Shown here in pieces: positions 34,585 through 44,216 of a stretch of DNA of 64,000 bases (position 1 is the stretch's first letter; every line of letters begins with the position of its first letter). The notes beneath the pieces were generated by a model. The model did no database searches and was not told the DNA's origin. It worked only from the letters and a program-made list of their open reading frames with translations. A program made the position numbers and the translations under genes. The stretch is taken from the NCBI GenBank assembly GCA_030536555.1, contig JAUNPU010000003.1, positions 1 to 64,000 on the forward strand. Reading direction: 5' to 3'. Origin of the DNA: Eubacteriales bacterium (GTDB lineage Bacteria > Bacillota > Clostridia > Lachnospirales > Lachnospiraceae).

Positions 34585-36111
34585 ATGAGAAAGTCAGGAA
34601 AGAGGAATCTGGCACTGGCATTATCGGTTGCAGTGACCATGGGAGCGGCAGTTCCCGCTTATGCAGGTCCGGGCAGTACACCGACAGGATCATCTGCAGT
34701 ATCCAGCGGAGTGATCGTTGCAGGACAGGGGCAGGCAAGCACCCAGACAGGAGGTCCGGGCAGTACCGGAGGCGGCAATGTGGAGCATGTGGCGCCGGGA
34801 CAGACACCGCAGGAGAACGCAGGAAGCCAGACACCACAGGAGAATACAGGAAGTCAGGCACCTCAGGAGAACGCGGGACAGCAGACTCCGGTGACACAGC
34901 CGGCAGGTCCGGGAGAGGTTTCCGGTCCGGCAGGTGCACAGAGCGGCGGTCAGAATGAGGCACAGGGCGGCGCGCAGGCAGGGCAGACCGTGACGGTTCC
35001 GGCTGGTTCCGTTGCAGGAGCGGTGGAGAATGGCGTTGTGATGGAGCAGACCATCGGCAACAACAGCCAGATTACCAATCTGAGCATGAAGTTAAACGGA
35101 GTTCGAGGAGCCATTTCCTACGGCGTGTATGTCAATAACGGCGGCTATCTTCCCTGGAAGGGCGATGGCGTTCCGGCAGGCGGTACCGAGTCCAGTACCT
35201 ACATTCAGGCGATTCAGGTGGCGCTGACCGGTGAGGCGGCAAAGCTTTACAATGTATATTACCGCGGAACCTCTGCCTATGCAGGTCAGCACGGCTGGGC
35301 ATGCAATGAGGAGCTGATGGGAACCGTGGACCGTGGCGACTATCTGGTAAGCATCGAGGTGGTGCTGATGCCGAAGGAGGCAGGCGCACCGGGAAGCTAC
35401 GAGAGAAGATTTTTCTCCAATCACAGCGAGTATATTCATATTGAGGACGGCAACACCACCTATTCCAACGGCTACACCGGCTGGGTGGATCATGACCGCG
35501 CGAGGTATTACTTCCAGAATGGTCAGGCTGTGACCGGCTGGAACTACATTGACGGCATGAAGTTCTACTTCAACAACAGCGGTGCGCTGATCATGGATGT
35601 GGATGCGATCATCGGAAAGCAGTCCAGCTATCAGATGCGCGTCAACAAGGAACTGAACTGTCTGACCATATATGCGCCGGACGGCGACAACGGCTATATC
35701 ATTCCGGTCAAAGCCATGCTGACCTCTGTGGGTGACGATACCCCGGTGGGCACCTTTAAGACTCCGGAAAAGTATCGCTGGAGATTCATGGTCAATGATA
35801 CCTATACCCAGTATGCTACCAGAATCATAGCGGGACAGGGATTCTTATTCCACTCCATCACCTATGATACCACCAATCCGGATACCCTGATCACTCCAGG
35901 CTACAACAATCTGGGCGTGACCCGTTCCTTAGGCTGTGTCCGCCTGACCTGCGGCAATGCAAAGTGGGTTTACGACAACTGCAAGATCGGCACCGAGGTT
36001 GTGATCTACAACGATGCATCCACCCCCGGACCGTTCTTCAAGCCATATCAGGTCTGGATTCCGGAGGATCAGACCTGGGATCCGACCGACCCGGCATGTG
36101 CGGGACGATAG
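34585..36111 (+). CDS. Secreted L,D-transpeptidase with ChW-like and cell-wall-binding repeats
   Basis: 508-residue exported wall enzyme. Signal peptide with cleavage after AYA (~residue 30). Residues ~35-140 are a Gln/Pro/Gly-rich linker with repeats of TPQENAGSQ. Then two clostridial hydrophobic W (ChW)-like repeats (~165-260), a choline-binding-type repeat (YYFQNGQAVTGWNYIDG) and a C-terminal YkuD catalytic domain with the HSI...SLGCVRL signature. It probably forms 3-3 peptidoglycan cross-links or attaches proteins to the wall. The ATG at 34,585 follows GGAGGG. It is only 4 bp from miaB. Confidence 0.88.
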   Translation: MRKSGKRNLALALSVAVTMGAAVPAYAGPGSTPTGSSAVSSGVIVAGQGQASTQTGGPGSTGGGNVEHVAPGQTPQENAGSQTPQENTGSQAPQENAGQQTPVTQPAGPGEVSGPAGAQSGGQNEAQGGAQAGQTVTVPAGSVAGAVENGVVMEQTIGNNSQITNLSMKLNGVRGAISYGVYVNNGGYLPWKGDGVPAGGTESSTYIQAIQVALTGEAAKLYNVYYRGTSAYAGQHGWACNEELMGTVDRGDYLVSIEVVLMPKEAGAPGSYERRFFSNHSEYIHIEDGNTTYSNGYTGWVDHDRARYYFQNGQAVTGWNYIDGMKFYFNNSGALIMDVDAIIGKQSSYQMRVNKELNCLTIYAPDGDNGYIIPVKAMLTSVGDDTPVGTFKTPEKYRWRFMVNDTYTQYATRIIAGQGFLFHSITYDTTNPDTLITPGYNNLGVTRSLGCVRLTCGNAKWVYDNCKIGTEVVIYNDASTPGPFFKPYQVWIPEDQTWDPTDPACAGR

Positions 36112-36144
36112 GATACCTATAACAATTAACGACAGAATTTATGA

Positions 36145-36180
36145 CGATAGAATGCCTGCATTTTTGCGCGCATTCTATTG
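36145..36180 (+). terminator. Hairpin after the L,D-transpeptidase gene
   Basis: CGATAGAATG (36145-36154) pairs with CATTCTATTG (36171-36180) around a 16-nt loop that contains further GC pairing. A real U-tract is missing, so strength is uncertain. Confidence 0.5.
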
Positions 36181-36192
36181 TTGCGTTGTAAC

Positions 36193-36221
36193 TTGAGTAA
36201 CATGACGATCACATTTATATT
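36193..36221 (+). promoter_or_regulatory. Sigma-A promoter of mutS
   Basis: TTGAGT (36193-36198), 17-bp spacer, TATATT (36216-36221), ending 24 bp before the mutS start. Confidence 0.7.
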
Positions 36222-36244
36222 GACAGTAAGGAGTAAGACAAGAC

Positions 36245-38914
36245 GTGGCTGGTTTATCACCAATGATGGTCCAATATATGGAGACCAAGAAACAATATAG
36301 CGACTGCATCCTGTTCTACCGTCTGGGGGACTTCTACGAGATGTTTTTCGACGATGCGCTGACGGCGTCGAAGGAGCTGGAGATCACGCTGACCGGCAAG
36401 GAATGCGGGCTGGAGGAGCGCGCCCCCATGTGCGGCGTGCCTTACCATGCAGTGGATTCCTACCTGAGCAGACTGGTGCAGAAGGGATACAAGGTGGCGA
36501 TTGCAGAGCAGATGGAGGACCCGAAGCTTGCCAAGGGACTGGTGAAGCGTGAGGTGATCCGGGTGGTGACACCGGGAACCATCACCAGCGCCCAGGCTCT
36601 GGATGAGACGAAAAATAACTATCTGATGGGCATCGTCTATCTGGGGGACAAAATGGGGATTTCCGTGGCGGATATTACCACCGGCGATTTCCTGGTGACG
36701 GAGGTCTCCTCCGAGCGTTCCCTGTTCGATGAGATCAACAAGTTCTCACCGGCGGAGATCATCTGCAACGACGCATTTTCCGTGTCGGGAATCAGCTTGG
36801 ACGAGATCCGGAACCGGTATCATTTTGCCATGTCCTGTCTGGATGCAAGGTTCTTCCAGGACGAAGGCTGCCGGAAGCTTCTGCTGGAGCACTTTAAGGT
36901 GGGAAGTCTGGAGGGGCTGGGGCTGGCGGACTATGACTGCGGCGTGGTGGCTGCGGGAGCGGTGCTTCAGTATCTCTACGAGACCCAGAAGAGCACCCTG
37001 GACCATCTGACCACCATTATCCCTTATTCCACCGGCAATTATATGGTGCTGGATTCCTCCACCAGACGGAATCTGGAGCTTTTGGAGACCATGCGGGAGA
37101 AGCAGAAACGGGGAAGCCTGCTGTGGGTCCTGGATAAGACGCGGACTGCCATGGGTGCGAGGCTTCTGAGAACCTGGATCGAGCAGCCGCTGATTCACCG
37201 GGAGGAGATCTTAGAGCGTCAGAAGGCAATCGAGGAGCTGAACTTCAACTACATCAGCCGGGAAGAGCTGGGAGAATACTTAAATCCGGTCTATGACTTA
37301 GAGCGCCTGATCGGGCGGATCAGCTACAAGTCCGCCAATCCACGGGACCTGCTGGCATTTCGCAATTCCATCGCCATGGTTCCCTACATCCGGAATCTGC
37401 TAAATGAGTTCACCTGTGAGAATCTGCAGAAGCTCAAGGAGGATCTGGACACGCTGGAGGACCTGCATGATCTGATCACCCGCGCCATTGTGGAGGAGCC
37501 GCCGATCACCGTCCGGGAAGGCGGCATGATTAAAGATGGCTTTCACGAGGAGGCGGACCGCCTGCGCAATGCCAAGACGGAGGGCAAGACCTGGCTGGCG
37601 GAGCTGGAGGCGAAGGAGCGGGACAAGACCGGAATCAAGAGCCTGAAGGTGAAGTTCAACAAGGTCTTCGGCTACTACTTCGAGGTGACCAATTCCTTCA
37701 AGGATCTGGTGCCGGATTACTTTATCCGCAAGCAGACCCTGACCAATGCGGAGCGCTACACCACGGACGAGCTTAAGAATCTGGAGGATGTGATCCTGGG
37801 CGCGGAGGACAAGCTGTTTTCCTTAGAGTACGAGCTGTTCTGCCAGGTGCGGGACAAGATCGGCGCGGAGGTGGTACGGATTCAGCGGACCGCCCGGGCG
37901 ATTGCAGAGATTGATACTTATGTGTCCCTGTCCACGGTGGCGACGCGGAACAATTACGTGAAGCCTTCCATCAACGAGAAGGGAAATATCCAGATTCGCG
38001 GCGGCCGTCATCCGGTGGTGGAGAAAATGATGCGGGGAGACTTGTTTGTGGCAAATGATACCTGTCTGGACAACTCCCGGAACCGGATCTCCATCATCAC
38101 GGGACCGAATATGGCAGGTAAGTCCACCTACATGCGTCAGACGGCGCTGATCGTCCTGATGGCGCAGATTGGAAGCTTTGTCCCGGCAGACCAGGCGAAC
38201 ATCGGTATCTGTGACCGGATTTTTACCCGTGTGGGGGCGTCCGATGACCTGGCTTCCGGTCAGAGTACCTTCATGGTGGAAATGACGGAGGTTGCCAACA
38301 TCCTGCGCAATGCCACCCGCAACAGCCTGCTGATTCTGGATGAGATCGGCCGCGGCACCAGCACCTTTGATGGCTTGAGCATCGCCTGGGCGGTGGTGGA
38401 GCATATCAGCAACACCAGACTGCTGGGGGCGAAGACCCTGTTTGCCACCCATTACCACGAGCTGACGGAGTTGGAGGGCATCATGAGCGGTGTCAACAAC
38501 TACTGCATTGCCGTCAAGGAGCAGGGAGATGACATCGTGTTCCTGCGAAAGATCGTAAAGGGCGGCGCGGACAAGAGCTACGGCATACAGGTGGCGAAGC
38601 TGGCAGGTGTGCCCGAGTCGGTCATCAGCCGGGCGAAGGAACTGGTGGAGGAGTTAAGCGACGCGGATCTGACTGCCAAGGCGAGAGAGATTGCCGGAAT
38701 CAGTGCCAATGTGACCAGCCACAAGCCGGTGCCGAAGCCGGATGACGTGGAACTGAGCCAGCTGACCCTGTTCGACACGGTACGGGAGGATGATATCATT
38801 GAGGAGATCAAGGGCATGGAGCTTGGCAATATGACGCCGATCGATGCGCTGAATACCCTGTACCGCCTTCAGACGAAGCTGAAGAACCGCTGGAGCGCAA
38901 ATGCAGACCAGTAA
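36245..38914 (+). CDS. mutS: DNA mismatch repair ATPase MutS
   Basis: Recognises mismatches and small loops in DNA and recruits MutL. The N-terminal mismatch-binding domain contains the FYE motif (LGDFYEMFFDDA). The C-terminal ABC-type ATPase has Walker A GPNMAGKS from residue 620, then LILDEIGRGTSTFDG and ATHYHEL. 889 residues. GTG start at 36,245, 11 nt after AAGGAG; the reading frame begins MAGLSPMMVQYMETK as in homologues. mutL starts 31 bp after the stop. Confidence 0.97.
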   Translation: MAGLSPMMVQYMETKKQYSDCILFYRLGDFYEMFFDDALTASKELEITLTGKECGLEERAPMCGVPYHAVDSYLSRLVQKGYKVAIAEQMEDPKLAKGLVKREVIRVVTPGTITSAQALDETKNNYLMGIVYLGDKMGISVADITTGDFLVTEVSSERSLFDEINKFSPAEIICNDAFSVSGISLDEIRNRYHFAMSCLDARFFQDEGCRKLLLEHFKVGSLEGLGLADYDCGVVAAGAVLQYLYETQKSTLDHLTTIIPYSTGNYMVLDSSTRRNLELLETMREKQKRGSLLWVLDKTRTAMGARLLRTWIEQPLIHREEILERQKAIEELNFNYISREELGEYLNPVYDLERLIGRISYKSANPRDLLAFRNSIAMVPYIRNLLNEFTCENLQKLKEDLDTLEDLHDLITRAIVEEPPITVREGGMIKDGFHEEADRLRNAKTEGKTWLAELEAKERDKTGIKSLKVKFNKVFGYYFEVTNSFKDLVPDYFIRKQTLTNAERYTTDELKNLEDVILGAEDKLFSLEYELFCQVRDKIGAEVVRIQRTARAIAEIDTYVSLSTVATRNNYVKPSINEKGNIQIRGGRHPVVEKMMRGDLFVANDTCLDNSRNRISIITGPNMAGKSTYMRQTALIVLMAQIGSFVPADQANIGICDRIFTRVGASDDLASGQSTFMVEMTEVANILRNATRNSLLILDEIGRGTSTFDGLSIAWAVVEHISNTRLLGAKTLFATHYHELTELEGIMSGVNNYCIAVKEQGDDIVFLRKIVKGGADKSYGIQVAKLAGVPESVISRAKELVEELSDADLTAKAREIAGISANVTSHKPVPKPDDVELSQLTLFDTVREDDIIEEIKGMELGNMTPIDALNTLYRLQTKLKNRWSANADQ

Positions 38915-38944
38915 CTGCTGACAGATACAGAAAGGAGCAGAAGG

Positions 38945-41068
38945 ATGCCCAATATCCATGTGCTTGACCAGAATACCATCAACAAGATTGCCGCAGGTGA
39001 GGTCATCGAGCGTCCTGCCTCGGTGGTCAAAGAGCTTTTGGAAAATGCCATCGACGCCAAAGCCACGGCGGTGACGGTGGAGATCCGCGAAGGCGGTATT
39101 TCCCTGATCCGCGTCACGGACAATGGCTGCGGGATTCCGAAGGCGGACCTTCCCCTGGCATTCCTGCGCCATTCTACCAGCAAGATTCAGTCGGTGGAGG
39201 ACTTATTTACCGTGTCCTCCCTGGGCTTTCGCGGTGAGGCGCTGTCCAGCATTGCGGCTGTGGCTCAGGTGGAGGTGATCACCAAGACCGGGGAGACCCT
39301 GTCCGGCTCCCGCTATCAGATCGAGGGCGGGGAGGAAAAGGGGCTGGAGGAGATCGGTGCGCCGGACGGAACCACATTTATCGCCCGCAATCTGTTCTAC
39401 AACACGCCGGTGCGGAGGAAGTTCTTGAAGACGGCGGCGACAGAAGGAGCCCATGTGGCGGACATGGTGGAGAAGATTGCCCTGTCCCACCCGGAGATTT
39501 CGATTCGCTACATTCAGAACAACCAGAATAAGCTGCACACATCCGGCAATCATAATCTGAAGGACATTATCTATACCATATACGGGCGGGAAATCACCGC
39601 CAACCTGCTGCCGGTGGAGCGCCGCTCGGAGGTGATCACAGTGAAGGGCTTTATCGGAAAGCCGGTGATCGCCCGCAGCAACCGGAACTTTGAGAATTAC
39701 TTCATCAACGGCAGATACATCAAGAGCGGCATTATCTGCAAGGCGATCGAGGAGGCTTACAAGCCCTTTATGATGCAGCACAAGTATCCGTTTACCATGC
39801 TGCATTTTACCATTGAGCCGGAATTCCTGGATGTCAATGTGCATCCCACCAAGATGGAACTGCGGTTTCGGGACGGGGAGATGATCTTCCGACAGATCCG
39901 GGATGCGGTCTCCGACGCGCTGATGCACAAGGAGCTGATTCCGGAGGTGGTGCTGGACGAGAAGCGGCAGCGGGAGGAAGAGGCGAAGGAACTGCGCCGC
40001 ATGAACCAGGAGAAGCGGATTCCGATTCCGGAGCCATTCGAGAAGAAAAGGATGGCGCAGATCAGCGGGGAGCAGGCGGCAGAGACAGCCGAAAAAGCAG
40101 AGAAAGCAGAGAAAGCCGCTGCCCTGGAAAAGGATGCGGAGGAAAAGAGCTTTGAGCACATCTTCCGGGAGCCCCGGGCGCAGTATGGCGGGAAGATGCA
40201 GAAGCAGGAGCGAAAACCTGGGCAGGTGGCGCAGCAGCCGGAGAAGCCGGCGCTGTTGGGGCAAAAACTGCAGCAGTCAGGTCAAAAGCCGTGGCAGACG
40301 GAGCGACAGCCGAAACGGGTGGAGCAGCAGGCAGAGCCGTCAAAACAACAGGCAGAGCGGACGGAGCAGCAGCCAGAGCCGTCACGGCAACAGACAGCGC
40401 AGCCAGAACCGCCGAAGCAGCAGGTAGAACCGACAGAGCCGCCGCAGCAGCTGGAGCTCTTCTCCGAGAAGCTTTTAGAGCCCAAAGCCCGCAGCCGCCA
40501 CAAGCTGATCGGGCAGTTGTTCGACACCTACTGGCTGGTGGAGTTCAACGACCAGCTTTACATCATCGACCAGCATGCGGCTCACGAGAAGGTGCTGTAC
40601 GAGAAGACCATGGCGTCCTTAAAGACCAGAGACTACACCAGTCAGATGGTCAACCCGCCGATCATCCTGACCCTGAGCAGCAACGAGGAAGTGCTGTTAA
40701 AGGAGCATATGAACTACTTCACGGATATCGGCTTTGAGATCGAGCCCTTTGGCGGCAAGGAGTATGCGGTCCGCGGCGTGCCGGGCAATCTGTTCGCCAT
40801 AGCGAAGAAAGAACTGCTGATGGAAATGTTAGACAGTCTGACGGAGGACACCCTGACAGGAAACCCGCAGATGGTCTATGAGAAGGTGGCATCCATGTCC
40901 TGCAAGGCGGCGGTGAAGGGCAATCACCAGATGAGCAGTATGGAGGCGGACAAGCTGATCGACCAGCTTCTGGACCTGGAGAACCCTTACGCCTGTCCAC
41001 ACGGCCGTCCGACCATCATTTCCATGAGCCGCTATGAGCTGGAAAAGAAGTTCAAGCGAATCCTGTAG
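38945..41068 (+). CDS. mutL: DNA mismatch repair protein MutL with endonuclease motif
   Basis: ATPase that links MutS to strand nicking. The GHKL ATPase domain (residues 1-330) has ENAIDAKAT, DNGCGI and GFRGEAL. The C-terminal domain has the metal-binding endonuclease motif DQHAAHEKVLYE (542-553) and CPHGRP, so it should nick DNA itself, as in bacteria lacking MutH. The linker (~375-510) is unusually long and simple, with AEKAEKAEKA and many QQ/EP repeats. 707 residues; ATG after AAAGGAGC. Confidence 0.96.
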   Translation: MPNIHVLDQNTINKIAAGEVIERPASVVKELLENAIDAKATAVTVEIREGGISLIRVTDNGCGIPKADLPLAFLRHSTSKIQSVEDLFTVSSLGFRGEALSSIAAVAQVEVITKTGETLSGSRYQIEGGEEKGLEEIGAPDGTTFIARNLFYNTPVRRKFLKTAATEGAHVADMVEKIALSHPEISIRYIQNNQNKLHTSGNHNLKDIIYTIYGREITANLLPVERRSEVITVKGFIGKPVIARSNRNFENYFINGRYIKSGIICKAIEEAYKPFMMQHKYPFTMLHFTIEPEFLDVNVHPTKMELRFRDGEMIFRQIRDAVSDALMHKELIPEVVLDEKRQREEEAKELRRMNQEKRIPIPEPFEKKRMAQISGEQAAETAEKAEKAEKAAALEKDAEEKSFEHIFREPRAQYGGKMQKQERKPGQVAQQPEKPALLGQKLQQSGQKPWQTERQPKRVEQQAEPSKQQAERTEQQPEPSRQQTAQPEPPKQQVEPTEPPQQLELFSEKLLEPKARSRHKLIGQLFDTYWLVEFNDQLYIIDQHAAHEKVLYEKTMASLKTRDYTSQMVNPPIILTLSSNEEVLLKEHMNYFTDIGFEIEPFGGKEYAVRGVPGNLFAIAKKELLMEMLDSLTEDTLTGNPQMVYEKVASMSCKAAVKGNHQMSSMEADKLIDQLLDLENPYACPHGRPTIISMSRYELEKKFKRIL

Positions 41069-41110
41069 AAGCGGGCAATACAACGAGAACAAGCAAGAGA
41101 GGAACCGGAT

Positions 41111-42055
41111 ATGAAAAAACCGTTAATCATTCTGACCGGCCCCACTGCGGTCGGCAAAACCTCCCTGTCCATCCAGCTGGCGAAGGCGGTGGGCGGCGAG
41201 ATCATCAGCGCCGATTCCATGCAGGTCTACCGCCACATGGACGTAGGCTCTGCCAAGGTCACTCCCGGGGAGATGCAGGGGGTACCCCATCACCTGATCG
41301 ATGTGCTGGACCCGGAAGAGGAATTCAATGTGACCCGGTTTCAGTCCATGGCGAAGGAAGCCATGACCGGCATCTATGAGCGCGGTCATATTCCGATCAT
41401 CGTGGGCGGCACCGGATTTTACATTCAGGCGCTGCTGTATGACATTGATTTTAAGGACAATGAGGACAGCCCGGCGATCCGGCAGGAGCTGGAGCAGCTG
41501 GGTGAGGAAAAGGGCAGCGAATACCTGCACGAGCTGCTGCGTCAGGTGGACCCGGAATCGGCAGAGCTGATCCATGCCAATAACCGCAAGCGGGTGATCC
41601 GCGCCATCGAATACTACCGGATGACCGGGCAGAAGATTTCGGAGCACAATCAGCAGGAGCATGAGAAGGAGTCACCTTATCAGTTCTTCTATTATGTGCT
41701 GAACTGCGACCGGAAGCTGCTCTATGAGCGCATTGATCTGCGCGTGGATCTGATGCTGGAGCAGGGACTGATCGAGGAGGTAAAGAAGCTTAAGAGCATG
41801 GGCTGCAGACGGGGCATGGTCTCCATGCAGGGACTGGGCTACAAGGAGATTCTGGACTATCTGGACGGAACCTGCACTCTGGAGGAAGCCATATATGTGC
41901 TGAAGCGGGATACCAGGCACTTTGCCAAGCGTCAGATCACCTGGTTTAAGCGGGAGCGGGATGTGCGCTGGCTGGAGTTGGAGCAGTTCGGCGGCGACCG
42001 GAGCCGGGTGCTTGCACATATTCTGGAGGAAGTACACACAGAATTGGCAAAATAA
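41111..42055 (+). CDS. miaA: tRNA dimethylallyltransferase
   Basis: Transfers a dimethylallyl group to A37 of tRNAs that read UNN codons; the product is the substrate of MiaB, encoded upstream. P-loop GPTAVGKTSLS, then DSMQVYRHMDVGSAK and VGGTGFYIQALL. 314 residues. ATG at 41,111 follows AGAGAGGAACC, 42 bp after mutL. mutS-mutL-miaA is a common operon. Confidence 0.96.
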   Translation: MKKPLIILTGPTAVGKTSLSIQLAKAVGGEIISADSMQVYRHMDVGSAKVTPGEMQGVPHHLIDVLDPEEEFNVTRFQSMAKEAMTGIYERGHIPIIVGGTGFYIQALLYDIDFKDNEDSPAIRQELEQLGEEKGSEYLHELLRQVDPESAELIHANNRKRVIRAIEYYRMTGQKISEHNQQEHEKESPYQFFYYVLNCDRKLLYERIDLRVDLMLEQGLIEEVKKLKSMGCRRGMVSMQGLGYKEILDYLDGTCTLEEAIYVLKRDTRHFAKRQITWFKRERDVRWLELEQFGGDRSRVLAHILEEVHTELAK

Positions 42056-42107
42056 GCAGCTGTGAACAGCTGTCAATACAATACAAGTCAAGAGGAGATA
42101 CAGACCA

Positions 42108-43388
42108 ATGGAACTGGAAGAGATGTATAGAAGTCTGGGCATCAGCCCGGAGGTGCTGAAGTTCGGCACCGAGATTGAAGAGACTTTAAAGGAGCGTTTT
42201 CTGGCAATCGATGCCAATGCAGAGTATAACCAGATGAAGGTATTAAAGGCCATGCAGGATGCCCGCGTCAGCGACATTCACTTTGCGGCTACTACCGGAT
42301 ACGGTTACAACGATCTGGGACGGGATACGCTGGAGGAGGTGTACGCAAAGGCATTTCACGCCGAGAGCGCACTGGTGCGTCCCCAGCTGATCAGCGGCAC
42401 CCATGCCCTGCACATTGCCTTGTCCGGCAACCTGCGCCCGGGTGATGAACTCCTGTCCCCGGTGGGAAAGCCCTACGATACCCTGGAGGAGGTTATCGGT
42501 ATCCGTGATTCTGTCGGCTCTTTAAAGGAATACGGTGTGCAGTACCGTCAGGTGGACCTGCTGGCAGACGGCTCCTTTGACTATGAGAATATCGCAAAAG
42601 CCATCAACGAGAAGACCAGGCTGGTGACCATCCAGCGTTCCAAGGGCTATGACACCAGACCGACCCTTTCTGTCCAGAGAATCGGTGAGCTGATTGCTTT
42701 CGTGAAGAAAATCAAGCCGGAGGTAATCTGCATGGTGGATAACTGCTACGGCGAGTTCGTGGAGCGGATCGAGCCGACGGATGTGGGCGCTGACATGATC
42801 GTAGGCTCTCTCATCAAGAATCCGGGCGGCGGTCTGGCGCCGATCGGCGGCTATATCGTCGGCAGACAGGACTGTATCGACCGCGCCTCCTACCGCTTAA
42901 GCGCACCGGGACTGGGGAAGGAAGTGGGTGCAAGCCTGGGACTGAACCAGTCCTTCTATCAGGGACTCTTCCTGTCACCGACCGTGGTTGCAGGTGCATT
43001 AAAGGGTGCGATCTTTGCGGCAAATGTCTACGAGAAGCTGGGCTTTGGTGTGGTTCCTAACAGCACCGAGTCCCGCCACGACATTATCCAGGCAGTAACC
43101 TTCGGCACGCCGGAGGGTGTGATCGCCTTCTGTGAGGGCATTCAGGCGGCAGCGCCGGTGGACAGCTTTGTGACTCCGGAGCCATGGGATATGCCGGGCT
43201 ACGACGCGCCGGTTATCATGGCAGCAGGCGCCTTTGTCCAGGGCTCCTCCATCGAGCTCTCCGCAGACGGTCCGATCAAGCCCCCTTATGCGGTATATTT
43301 TCAGGGCGGACTGACCTGGTACCATGCGAAGCTGGGAATCTTAAAATCCCTGCAGAAGCTGGTGGATGCAGGACTTGCAAAGCTGTAA
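42108..43388 (+). CDS. PLP-dependent methionine gamma-lyase/aluminium-resistance family protein
   Basis: 426-residue PLP enzyme of the YnbB/COG4100 family, often annotated as aluminium resistance protein or methionine gamma-lyase family. Recognisable segments are TGYGYNDLGRDTLEEVYA, VRPQLISGTHALHIALSGNLRPGDE and GSLIKNPGGGLAPIGGY, the last with the PLP lysine. Real substrate unknown. ATG at 42,108 after AAGAGGAG. It lies 52 bp after miaA; an AGCTGT-ACAGCT palindrome occurs in the gap. Confidence 0.85.
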   Translation: MELEEMYRSLGISPEVLKFGTEIEETLKERFLAIDANAEYNQMKVLKAMQDARVSDIHFAATTGYGYNDLGRDTLEEVYAKAFHAESALVRPQLISGTHALHIALSGNLRPGDELLSPVGKPYDTLEEVIGIRDSVGSLKEYGVQYRQVDLLADGSFDYENIAKAINEKTRLVTIQRSKGYDTRPTLSVQRIGELIAFVKKIKPEVICMVDNCYGEFVERIEPTDVGADMIVGSLIKNPGGGLAPIGGYIVGRQDCIDRASYRLSAPGLGKEVGASLGLNQSFYQGLFLSPTVVAGALKGAIFAANVYEKLGFGVVPNSTESRHDIIQAVTFGTPEGVIAFCEGIQAAAPVDSFVTPEPWDMPGYDAPVIMAAGAFVQGSSIELSADGPIKPPYAVYFQGGLTWYHAKLGILKSLQKLVDAGLAKL

Positions 43389-43436
43389 GAGCAGGCTGTC
43401 ATAATATAAACTGTTTCTTAAGATTTCCATTTTCTG

Positions 43437-43465
43437 TATACATGAAAATGAATTTGTGTTAGAAT
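43437..43465 (+). promoter_or_regulatory. Possible promoter of radC and the shape/division cluster
   Basis: TATACA (43437-43442), 17-bp spacer, TAGAAT (43460-43465). Confidence 0.5.
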
Positions 43466-43517
43466 ATAACGTACCTCGTTCCTTAATTCGTACTTTGGAG
43501 AGTCACGTAAGGAGGGA

Positions 43518-44216
43518 ATGATGAGACATATGAAGATGAAAGATCTGCCACAGGACGACAGACCCTACGAGCGCTGCCTGCGGGAAGGCCCCCAGAGCTT
43601 AAGCGACGCGGAGCTGCTGTCGATCATCATAAGGACCGGTTCCAGAGAGGAGAGTTCTCTGGAGCTGGCCTCCAACGTACTGGCCTTAAACTACCCGAAG
43701 GAGGGTATTTTAGGGCTTTTGCATCTTTCTCTGCCGGAACTGATGTCCGTGAAGGGAATCGGTCAGGTGAAGGGCATTCAGCTTTTGTGTGTCGGGGAGC
43801 TGTCCAGACGGATCTGGAAGCGCAGGTCCCTGATACAGCCTGTGACCTTTCAGGATCCTCAGACCATAGCAGAGTATTATCAGGAAGACATGCGCCATAA
43901 GTCCCAGGAAGAGTTTCATGTGATGATGTTCAACAACCGGCAGATGCTGATTCATGACTGTCTTTTATCGAAGGGAACGGTCAATGCATCTCTGGCATCG
44001 CCGCGGGATATCTTCATCGAGGCGCTGAAACATCGGGCGGTCAGCCTGATTCTGGTACACAACCACCCCAGCGGGGATCCGGAGCCAAGCTCTCAGGATA
44101 TCCAGCTGACCAGGCGGATCAGCGAGGCAGGACGACTGATCGACATTCAGGTCTTAGACCACATTATCATAGGCGATAACTCCTTTGTAAGCCTGAAAGA
44201 ACGGAGATTATTATAG
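43518..44216 (+). CDS. radC: RadC family JAB-domain protein
   Basis: Named for a supposed DNA-repair role that has not held up; the C-terminal JAB1/MPN domain has the metallo-site HNHPSGDP and the N-terminal part carries a helix-hairpin-helix segment (SVKGIGQVKGIQLL). 232 residues. Two adjacent ATGs (43,518 and 43,521) follow AAGGAGGG. It abuts mreC with no gap, the same order as in Bacillus subtilis (ysxA-mreBCD). Confidence 0.93.
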   Translation: MMRHMKMKDLPQDDRPYERCLREGPQSLSDAELLSIIIRTGSREESSLELASNVLALNYPKEGILGLLHLSLPELMSVKGIGQVKGIQLLCVGELSRRIWKRRSLIQPVTFQDPQTIAEYYQEDMRHKSQEEFHVMMFNNRQMLIHDCLLSKGTVNASLASPRDIFIEALKHRAVSLILVHNHPSGDPEPSSQDIQLTRRISEAGRLIDIQVLDHIIIGDNSFVSLKERRLL

